From: Chitinophaga pinensis
GTDB lineage: Bacteria; Bacteroidota; Bacteroidia; UBA4408
Assembly (NCBI GenBank): GCA_945861665.1
Contig: CAMAVS010000012.1
Span: forward strand, 1-63,125
Length of the DNA: 63,125 nucleotides
Direction of reading: 5' to 3'
Shown here: in pieces, positions 54,324 to 61,985 of the stretch
Numbering within the stretch: position 1 is the stretch's first letter
Layout: the number at the start of each line of letters is the position of its first letter
The notes under the pieces: generated by a model
Told to the model about the DNA's origin: nothing
Database searches by the model: none
Seen by the model: the letters and a program-made list of their open reading frames with translations, nothing else
Position numbers and translations under genes: made by a program

Positions 54324-55565
54324 ATGACAGCTAAAAACAACATTTTCCCCATCATTGTATTGGGTATCTTATTTTTTATTTTCGGTTTTGTTACTTGGTT
54401 AAACGGAACGCTCATTCCTTATTTAAAAATTGCCTGTGAGCTCAATAATTTTCAGTCCTATTTGGTTGTATTTGCATTTTACATCTCTTATTTTCTTATG
54501 GCTTTGCCATCGTCTTGGCTATTAGAAAAAACAGGTTTTAAAAAGGGAATGATGATTGGGCTATTCGTGATGGCAGTTGGGGCTTTACTGTTTATTCCTG
54601 CCGCAAGTAGTCGAACATATTATTTATTTCTTTTAGGTTTGTTTATTATAGGGAGCGGATTGGCTTTATTGCAAACTGCCTCTAATCCATATATTACTAT
54701 ACTTGGCCCAATTGAAAGTGCTGCAAAGCGTATAAGTATTATGGGTATATGCAATAAAATTGCAGGAACATTGGCTCCCATCATTATGGGTGCAATTATA
54801 TTAAAAGACGTAGATAAATTTATTGTTGAATTAGGCGTGATGGATGCAGTTCAAAAAGCTGTTAAGTTAGATGAATTGGCACAAAGGGTTATTACTCCTT
54901 ATACTATAATGGCGGTTGTGCTAGTAATATTGGGGTGTATGGTATATTTTTCGGGTATTCCCGAGATTGCAAAGGAAGAGGAAGTTAATCAAGGGGTAAA
55001 CAGTAAAAAAAGTGTTTGGCACTACCCTAATTTAGTGCTGGGCGTAACTGCATTGTTTCTTTATGTGGGTGCCGAAGTAATTGCTGGCGACACAATTGGC
55101 AACTATGGCCATTATCAAGGGATTGAGCTTTCAATAGCCAAAAATTTCACTTCTTTAACACTTATTGCAATGATAATCGGGTATGTTATCGGCATTTTTG
55201 CCATCCCAAAATTTATCAAACAACAAACAGCACTTGCAGTATCGGGGGTGTTGGGAATTATTTTTTCACTTTTTATTTTGATTTTTAAAGGCCCAACTTC
55301 TGTATTATTTATAGCCTTATTGGGTTTAGCCAATTCTTTAATGTGGCCGGCTATATGGCCTTTGGCAATTGATGGTTTGGGCAAATTTACAAAAATTGGT
55401 TCAGCCCTGTTAATTATGGGTATAGCCGGTGGTGCCTTGTTGCCATTATTATATGGCAGATTGGCCGATGTATTGGATCCTCAAAAAGCTTATTTAATAT
55501 TAATTCCTTGTTATCTTTTCATTCTCTATTATGCAACTATGGGACACAAAAAGCGCAATTGGTAA
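54324..55565 (+). CDS. FucP/GluP-like sugar MFS transporter
   Basis: This 413-residue protein has twelve membrane helices. The FucP-branch signatures are FFIFGFVTWLNGTLIPYLKIACELN near 16-40, LLQTASNPYITILGP near 113-127 and AEVIAGDTIGNYG near 251. The family moves sugars such as glucose, galactose or fucose by proton symport. The 288-base upstream region shows no RNA or second gene. The next gene is unrelated in appearance. Confidence 0.9.
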   Translation: MTAKNNIFPIIVLGILFFIFGFVTWLNGTLIPYLKIACELNNFQSYLVVFAFYISYFLMALPSSWLLEKTGFKKGMMIGLFVMAVGALLFIPAASSRTYYLFLLGLFIIGSGLALLQTASNPYITILGPIESAAKRISIMGICNKIAGTLAPIIMGAIILKDVDKFIVELGVMDAVQKAVKLDELAQRVITPYTIMAVVLVILGCMVYFSGIPEIAKEEEVNQGVNSKKSVWHYPNLVLGVTALFLYVGAEVIAGDTIGNYGHYQGIELSIAKNFTSLTLIAMIIGYVIGIFAIPKFIKQQTALAVSGVLGIIFSLFILIFKGPTSVLFIALLGLANSLMWPAIWPLAIDGLGKFTKIGSALLIMGIAGGALLPLLYGRLADVLDPQKAYLILIPCYLFILYYATMGHKKRNW

Positions 55566-55663
55566 GCCTTTTTTGTTGTTAAAATGAGCTTGAAATATAT
55601 TTGTATATATCGCAAAATTTTCATTACTTGCATAATATTTTCAAAACACTAACAAATTTAATT

Positions 55664-56563
55664 ATGTTTTTAAAGCGAGTAAAACTCAACCAGTTAATCT
55701 TGTTTATGTCAGTTGCTTCAGCATTTTATGGCTGCGTTAGCACTGGTGATAGCGAAGAAGATAAGCCGATAGTTGTTATTGATAGCAATAAAACCGATAT
55801 TATTAACATAGGTGGTGCTTTGTTTAGTATACCTTCGCCTATACAAACCTCAATTTTATTGAAGAAAACAGGGGCAAACTACAACAAGGAGATATTAAAC
55901 TCTAATAAAAATAGCGCAAACTACTCAACCAATTTTAAAAAAGCAGTTAACATGGGCGTCTATGGTGCCGATTTAGGATATGTAACCATATATGAACAAA
56001 CTCAAGACGCTATTGGCTATCTACAAGCAGTGAAGAAAATGGGCGATGATTTAGGAGTTTCAGGAGCTTTTGATGCTGCTTTGATGAAACGCTTTGAAGT
56101 AAATTTAGGTAATAAAGATTCCTTGTTGGTTTTGGTATCATCGGCATACAGAGCAAGTGATGCCTATTTGAAGAACAATGAACGTGACGATGTTAGCAGT
56201 TTGATAATTGCCGGTGGATGGGTTGAGAGTTTATATTTTTCAACTAAAATTGCTAAAAAGAATAAAGGCAATAAAGATGTGATTCAACGAATTGCAGAAC
56301 AAAAAAAGGCCTTGGATAATTTAATAAAACTACTTACACCATATTACCAAGATCTTGAGTATAAAGAGTTTATTGATGCCTTGATTGACTTAGCTTACGA
56401 TTTTGATGGCATTGAAATGAAATACACTTTTGTTGCACCTACAACGGATGCAAAAAACAAAATAACTACCATCAACAGTAAATCAGAAATTGTAATTACT
56501 GACGATCAGTTAAATGCAATTACTGAAAAGGTAGATAAAATTAGAACATCAATTATTGGATAA
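55664..56563 (+). CDS. Lipoprotein of unknown function, ABCG-module gene 1
   Basis: I prefer the ATG at 55664 (MFLKRVKLNQL), which opens a lipoprotein leader ending at Cys24 (ASAFYGC); the longer frame adds 21 residues. The mature 275 or so residues are mostly helical and charged (YKANY-like GANYNKEILNSNKNSANYST, TNFKKAVNMGVYGADLGYVT, DAALMKRFEVNLGNKDSLL). No family is recognised. It is the first of three plus-strand genes ending in an ABCG-type transporter, with ten bases to the second gene, so it may be a periplasmic or outer-membrane partner of that transporter. Confidence 0.72.
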   Translation: MFLKRVKLNQLILFMSVASAFYGCVSTGDSEEDKPIVVIDSNKTDIINIGGALFSIPSPIQTSILLKKTGANYNKEILNSNKNSANYSTNFKKAVNMGVYGADLGYVTIYEQTQDAIGYLQAVKKMGDDLGVSGAFDAALMKRFEVNLGNKDSLLVLVSSAYRASDAYLKNNERDDVSSLIIAGGWVESLYFSTKIAKKNKGNKDVIQRIAEQKKALDNLIKLLTPYYQDLEYKEFIDALIDLAYDFDGIEMKYTFVAPTTDAKNKITTINSKSEIVITDDQLNAITEKVDKIRTSIIG

Positions 56564-56572
56564 GCAAGTATT

Positions 56573-56992
56573 ATGAAAAAGATAATTATAACATTTACTA
56601 TTGCCCTTTTTGCAATCACATTATCAAACAGCGCATTTGCTCAATGTGATTCTATTGCTACTATGTGTGTTAAACACATGACGGCTCAATTTATTTCAGA
56701 TGGACAACAGTATCGTGCATTATTGCTCGACCAAGAGTCAGCCGAATTTAATGCCACTTTCTATGGTAATTCTACGTATCGTTTAGCTGCTTGTAGCGGA
56801 AAAAGTGATGGTAACCTAGTGTTTACTATTTTTGATAAAGAAAAAAATGTTTTGTTCACTAACAAGGATTATCAAAATGCACCGTATTGGGATTTTAAAG
56901 TTACAAATACCTTAGATTGTAGTATTGAGGCACAGCTTAATTCAACCCTTTCATCGGGTTGCGCTGTATTGCTGATTAGCTTTAAACAGTAA
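56573..56992 (+). CDS. Small secreted protein of unknown function, ABCG-module gene 2
   Basis: This 139-residue protein has a signal peptide (1-23, ending SAFA) and a compact, cysteine-containing mature part. Cysteines are near 25, 33, 75, 117 and 129. It includes STYRLAACSGKSDGNLVFTIFD, a beta-sandwich-like segment. The function is unknown. It follows the lipoprotein by ten bases and precedes the ABC gene by 93. Confidence 0.72.
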   Translation: MKKIIITFTIALFAITLSNSAFAQCDSIATMCVKHMTAQFISDGQQYRALLLDQESAEFNATFYGNSTYRLAACSGKSDGNLVFTIFDKEKNVLFTNKDYQNAPYWDFKVTNTLDCSIEAQLNSTLSSGCAVLLISFKQ

Positions 56993-57084
56993 CGTAATTT
57001 ATTAATATTGAAAGTAGGCATTCTGTTGAATGTAGATATTAATTCTACTTTAAGTAATGTCTTTTTTTTCTAAAAAAGTAAAAG

Positions 57085-60000
57085 GTGAGTGAACGTATAC
57101 TAAAAGCTTTAATGCAACTTTTTGCAATTGTTGCAAAAGTTGATGGAATTACCAATACCGGTAGAGATATTGTACAAGCATTTTTGAAACAACAACTCAA
57201 TCAAGAGTTGGTAGATGAGTATTTAAAGTTGTTTGATCAATTTATAGAGGGCTATCATAATTTATCGGATGTTACAAAAAAGAAAAAGAGAACTTCAGTA
57301 AACTCTGTTAAAGTTTTAAAAATTTGTACTGAGATAAACCAAGAATTAACACAAAAGCAAAAAGTAGTTGTTGTTATAAGATTGATAGAGTTTGTTAACT
57401 CAAGTAGCGAAATAACTGAACAAGAATTAGAGTTTGTTGAAACAGTTTCTTCTACTTTTAATATCAGTGACGAAGAGTTTAAAGGCTATATAAGTTTTAT
57501 CAATTCTACAGAAACAAGCATTCCCGACTCTACGAATATATTAGTGCTGAACAATTCTAAAGAATGTTATTCTAATATAAAGCATATTTTCAACGAAGCG
57601 CTGTCTGGTGAAATTCGCGTATTAAGTATCAATAGCGTAAATATGTACATATTACGTTATTTTGGTAAAACCGAATTAAATTTAAATGGATTACCACTTA
57701 GCAATGATAAAATAGCTATTCTTAACCCGGGGGCATCTATTAGAAGCTCTAGAGTAAGTCCTATTTATTATAGTGATATAATCGGACGATTCTTGTCGGA
57801 TACCACACAGTCAAAAATTGTTTTTCAAGCAAAGGGAGTTGAGTTCCGTTTCAAAAGCGGAAAAGTGGGTATGAATGATTACAATATGATTGAGGAGAGT
57901 GGTAAAATGTTGGGTATTATGGGAGGTAGTGGAGCAGGTAAATCAACCTTACTAAATATCTTAAATGGTAATGACGCTCCTTCAAAAGGTGGAGTATATA
58001 TTAATGGAATAAACATACACAAGGAAAAACATAAAATTGAAGGTGTTATTGGTATGGTGTCGCAGGACGATTTATTGATAGAAGAGCTTACCGTTTTCCA
58101 AAACCTTTTTTACAATGCAAAATTATGTTTTGACGGGTATTCGGATGAGCAACTTACTAAAATAGTACTTGACTTATTAGCCGACCTTGGTCTTTACGAA
58201 ACACGTGATTTAAAGGTAGGAAGTCCGCTTGAAAAAACCATAAGTGGTGGTCAGCGTAAAAGATTAAACATTGGTTTAGAGCTTATCAGAGAGCCTTCTG
58301 TTTTGTTTGTAGATGAACCAACCTCAGGGCTTTCTTCGCGTGACTCTGAAAATATAATGGACTTACTAAAAGAGTTAGCCCTAAAAGGTAAATTGGTATT
58401 TGTGGTTATTCATCAGCCATCTTCCGAGATTTTTAAAATGTTCGACAAGTTGATTATTCTCGATTTGGGTGGTTATCCTATATATAATGGCAACCCTGTT
58501 GAGGCAATTGTGTATTTTAAATCCTTGGTGAATCATGTAAATGCAAATGAAAGTGAATGCCCTGCTTGTGGTAATGTTAATCCCGAACAAATTTTCAATA
58601 TTATTGAATCAAAGGTAATTGATGAATACGGTGAGCAAACTACTAATAGAAAAATATCACCCAAAGAATGGTATGAAAATTACAAACAGAAAAATGAGGT
58701 TGCTTGTGAATTGATAACAGATTATACAGATGTTCCTAAGAGTACTTTTAATATTCCTAACAAATTCAAGCAGTTTAAGGTTTTTATTACTAGAGATGTT
58801 CGATCTAAATTAACGAATACTCAATACTTAATCATTAACTTGTTTGAGGCACCAGTACTTGGTTTTATATTAGCCTACTTAGTAAAATACTACAATACCG
58901 ATGTTAGTAATAAGGTAGGCTATATTTTTAGAGAAAATGAGAATATGACTGCGTATATTTTTATGAGCGTAGTTGTTGCATTGTTTATTGGTCTTACAGT
59001 TAGTGCAGAGGAAATCATTCGCGATAGAAAAATATTAAAGAGAGAGTCGTTTTTGAATCTAAGTAAGGGCAGTTACTTGTATTCTAAGATAAGTATAATG
59101 TTTTTACTATCTGCTATACAATCGGCATCCTTTGTATTGGTCGGCAATAGTATTTTAGAAATAAAAGGAATGTATCTTGATTATTGGTTTGTATTGTTTA
59201 CAACATCATGTTTTGCAAATATGTTAGGATTGAATATTTCAGCAAGCTTTAATTCAGCAGTTACCATTTATATTTTAATTCCATTTCTTATTATTCCACA
59301 ATTGTTGTTAAGTGGTGTAATTGTAAAATTCGAAAAATTGAATCCTGCAATTACCTCTCAAAATTCTGTTCCATTTGCCGGTGAGATTATGACATCTCGT
59401 TGGGCTTTTGAAGCATTGGCAGTTAACCAATTCAAAAAAAATGAATACGAAAGAAATTTTTATAAGTTTGATAAAGAATTAAGTATTTGTGATTTTAAAA
59501 AGAATTTTTGGATAGGAAACATTAGAGCAAAAATTGATAGATGTGAGAATAACTTATTAGATGTTACTAAAAAACAAGAATTGAAATATGATTTAACATT
59601 CTTGAAAAGTGAAATTGTAAAAGAGTACAAGTTAACGGATATCGGTTTTGCCGAAATTGAGAGTTTAACAACTAGTTCATTCAATACTGCAATAGGTCAT
59701 AAGCTAAAAGCCTATGTTGAAAATATAAATACATACTATAAAAAAAAGTATAACAATGCGAATTCTAATAAGGATAAAAAGATTGCGGAGTTTAATAAAA
59801 CACCCCAGGAACACGATAAATTTTTGTTGCTACAAGACCAATATCAAAACGAAGCCTTGGCTGATTTGGTGCGAAATAAGAATGAGGTAAATAATATTTT
59901 AGAAATCGGTGGTGCATACATTCAAAGAGCTGATCCTGTTTTCCTCGACCCTAAGAAGGACAGTTTTATTAATGCACATTTTTATGCACCTCGTAAAATG

Positions 60001-60162
60001 ATGTTTGGCAAATATGTAGATACTTTTTGGGTAAATATGATAGTGATTTGGTTTATGTCACTCACTATGGCTGTAACGCTTTATTTCGATATGCTCAAAA
60101 AAATGCTAGATTCGCTTGAAGGGATTACTGCCAATATTAAGAAATTACTTAAAAGGAAATAA
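57085..60162 (+). CDS. ABCG-type transporter with N-terminal TerB-like region and fused permease
   Basis: This 1025-residue protein begins with GTG. Residues 1-130 are acidic and helical, resembling a TerB-like domain (LFAIVAKVDGITNTGRDIVQAF). The ATPase follows: Walker A GGSGAGKSTLLN near 279-290, signature ISGGQRKRLNIGLEL near 382 and Walker B VLFVDEPTSGLSS near 406, typical of ABCG (White) proteins. Five membrane helices lie near 585-747 and one near 982-1003. Between them lies a large charged segment (about 750-980) likely exposed outside the cytoplasm. The substrate is unknown. It ends the three-gene module. Confidence 0.85.
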   Translation: MSERILKALMQLFAIVAKVDGITNTGRDIVQAFLKQQLNQELVDEYLKLFDQFIEGYHNLSDVTKKKKRTSVNSVKVLKICTEINQELTQKQKVVVVIRLIEFVNSSSEITEQELEFVETVSSTFNISDEEFKGYISFINSTETSIPDSTNILVLNNSKECYSNIKHIFNEALSGEIRVLSINSVNMYILRYFGKTELNLNGLPLSNDKIAILNPGASIRSSRVSPIYYSDIIGRFLSDTTQSKIVFQAKGVEFRFKSGKVGMNDYNMIEESGKMLGIMGGSGAGKSTLLNILNGNDAPSKGGVYINGINIHKEKHKIEGVIGMVSQDDLLIEELTVFQNLFYNAKLCFDGYSDEQLTKIVLDLLADLGLYETRDLKVGSPLEKTISGGQRKRLNIGLELIREPSVLFVDEPTSGLSSRDSENIMDLLKELALKGKLVFVVIHQPSSEIFKMFDKLIILDLGGYPIYNGNPVEAIVYFKSLVNHVNANESECPACGNVNPEQIFNIIESKVIDEYGEQTTNRKISPKEWYENYKQKNEVACELITDYTDVPKSTFNIPNKFKQFKVFITRDVRSKLTNTQYLIINLFEAPVLGFILAYLVKYYNTDVSNKVGYIFRENENMTAYIFMSVVVALFIGLTVSAEEIIRDRKILKRESFLNLSKGSYLYSKISIMFLLSAIQSASFVLVGNSILEIKGMYLDYWFVLFTTSCFANMLGLNISASFNSAVTIYILIPFLIIPQLLLSGVIVKFEKLNPAITSQNSVPFAGEIMTSRWAFEALAVNQFKKNEYERNFYKFDKELSICDFKKNFWIGNIRAKIDRCENNLLDVTKKQELKYDLTFLKSEIVKEYKLTDIGFAEIESLTTSSFNTAIGHKLKAYVENINTYYKKKYNNANSNKDKKIAEFNKTPQEHDKFLLLQDQYQNEALADLVRNKNEVNNILEIGGAYIQRADPVFLDPKKDSFINAHFYAPRKMMFGKYVDTFWVNMIVIWFMSLTMAVTLYFDMLKKMLDSLEGITANIKKLLKRK

Positions 60163-60167
60163 GGCTA

Positions 60168-60689
60168 TTAAAATACAAGTCGTATTTCCATTTTCAATAA
60201 CTCTAAGGCGTATTCTGTAGGTAGTTTATCAACTTTTGTAATAAGTTCAAAAATAACTTTACTTAGGTCGGTACCATTTGCCTCATCGCTGACCTTTGAA
60301 GATGCAATATTTATCACTTTGATTATTTCCTCTTTTGCAGTTTTAGTTGCATTCCAGGAATCATTTGATAAATATATTTGTTGTGAGAGATTGTGCTCAA
60401 ACTCAGATCGTATAGCTTTTAATAATTCTGCTTGAAGTAAACGGGCACTCATACCCGGTTTATATACCCTAACAATAAGATTGTTTAGTGCTATTCTTTC
60501 TAAAAATAATGCTATTCGTTCATATGCTTGTAACTTAATAGGAGTAATTAATTTTTGATTCCCCATTCTCAATTCGAGCATTTTTTTTCTGTAATCTTCT
60601 GTTAAAAATGTTTTAATAATATAAAAACAAGCTGCAAAAACAACTACTGATGGTAAAATGTATTTTGCGATATCTAATAATTCTTCCAT
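60168..60689 (-). CDS. DUF7935-like membrane-anchored protein
   Basis: This 173-residue protein has one N-terminal helix (ILPSVVVFAACFYIIKTF) followed by a basic, helical body (LELRMGNQKLITPIKLQAYERIALFLERI; MSARLLQAELLKAIRSEFEHNLSQQIYLS). I associate the pattern with the DUF7935 family of Bacteroidota, for which no function is known. It is convergent with the ABC gene, six bases away, and is not part of its operon. Confidence 0.72.
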   Translation of the reverse strand: MEELLDIAKYILPSVVVFAACFYIIKTFLTEDYRKKMLELRMGNQKLITPIKLQAYERIALFLERIALNNLIVRVYKPGMSARLLQAELLKAIRSEFEHNLSQQIYLSNDSWNATKTAKEEIIKVINIASSKVSDEANGTDLSKVIFELITKVDKLPTEYALELLKMEIRLVF

Positions 60690-60748
60690 TGGCTAAGAGT
60701 TTTTAATAAATGTAAATATCGGAATAAAATGACAGAATTAAAAAAACA

Positions 60749-61873
60749 CTATAAATCGTTATCTACCAATGTGGCTACTTCTTCGCCAATAAGGCTGCCA
60801 ATTGCAATGCCCATACCCCCCATTTTAACAGCACAATAAGTATATTGACTTAGTTTTTTTACAATAGGCATTTTGTCATTCCCCAGCCCCATTATACCAC
60901 TCCACCTATGTTCAATTGTGAATTTTTTGTGGGGTAAAATTATGCCGGAAAGTATTTCTTCAAGTCTGTTTTGTATAATTTCAGTTAAACCAAACTCTGT
61001 TGTTGTTTCGCCTTTTAAATCCAAATTTCTGCCACCTCCTAGAAGTATTCTGTTTTCTATGTTCCTAAAATAATAGTAGCCTTTTTCGAAATGGAAGGTT
61101 CCTTTTATGGTAAGATTTTCGATAGGAGAAGTAATTATTACTTGTGCTCTTGCAGGGGTTACTTCCAAATTATTTCCAAGTAATTGTTGGGCAAAACCAT
61201 TTGTGGCAACAATAATTTTTTTTGCAGAAATGTTCCATTCATTATTAACTTGAATTTCGTTGTCATTTAAGCTAGTGATATTTATACCATTAAGGATTAT
61301 TACACCCAATTGCTGTACCTTACTCAGTAGTCTTAACATCATTTTTCCTGTATCGATTTGCCCCTCACCTTTGTTTAAAATTAGATGCTTTATTTGTTCG
61401 AATTCAAACTCTTTTATCAGGTGGTCAGCTTTCACATAGAGTTCCTTTTTACCTGTTATAACCGCCATCATTTTGTTTAAGTAATCTATTTTCTCTGAGC
61501 ATTCGGTGTAAATTGCCTCATTGTCAAATAATTCATATCCTCCCCAATTATGGTAATCAATAAAACTGTCTCCTAAATTATTTCGGAGACGTTTTAATCC
61601 AAGGTATCGTTTTTCAACCAATTTAAACAGCTCATTTTCGGAAATAGTTTTTAGGTCTTCAAGCAGTTCGGTCGGACTTCCGAAACAAGCAAAACCTGCA
61701 TTTTTAATGCTTGCTCCTGACGGCAATATCCCCCTTTCTAGTACAATTATTTTAAGCGAAGGATTGTTTTTTTTTAAGTTAAAGGCAGCATTTAAACCAA
61801 CTATTCCACTCCCAATTATGGCAACATCAATATTTTTTAAAAAAATTTTTTTTTCCCAATAACTTAAATCCAT
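60749..61873 (-). CDS. FAD-dependent oxidoreductase (DAO family)
   Basis: This 374-residue protein has the FAD motif AIIGSGIVGLNAAFNL near 14-29, VLERGILPSGASIKNAGFACFGSP near 45-68 and IVATNGFAQQL near 221. The C-terminal GGMGIAIGSLIGEEVA near 352 completes the DAO fold. Members oxidise amines or D-amino acids; the substrate is unknown. It is divergent from the repeat protein; the 112-base gap shows no clear promoter box. Confidence 0.87.
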   Translation of the reverse strand: MDLSYWEKKIFLKNIDVAIIGSGIVGLNAAFNLKKNNPSLKIIVLERGILPSGASIKNAGFACFGSPTELLEDLKTISENELFKLVEKRYLGLKRLRNNLGDSFIDYHNWGGYELFDNEAIYTECSEKIDYLNKMMAVITGKKELYVKADHLIKEFEFEQIKHLILNKGEGQIDTGKMMLRLLSKVQQLGVIILNGINITSLNDNEIQVNNEWNISAKKIIVATNGFAQQLLGNNLEVTPARAQVIITSPIENLTIKGTFHFEKGYYYFRNIENRILLGGGRNLDLKGETTTEFGLTEIIQNRLEEILSGIILPHKKFTIEHRWSGIMGLGNDKMPIVKKLSQYTYCAVKMGGMGIAIGSLIGEEVATLVDNDL

Positions 61874-61985
61874 TTAAATTTGGCTGAAAACTTGTTAATT
61901 CTTTATAAAGATAATCCTTTCCTTTTAATAAAGAAATACCGATATTTGATTGTGATAGCAACCTTATGCAAGTTTTTTTTAGTTT

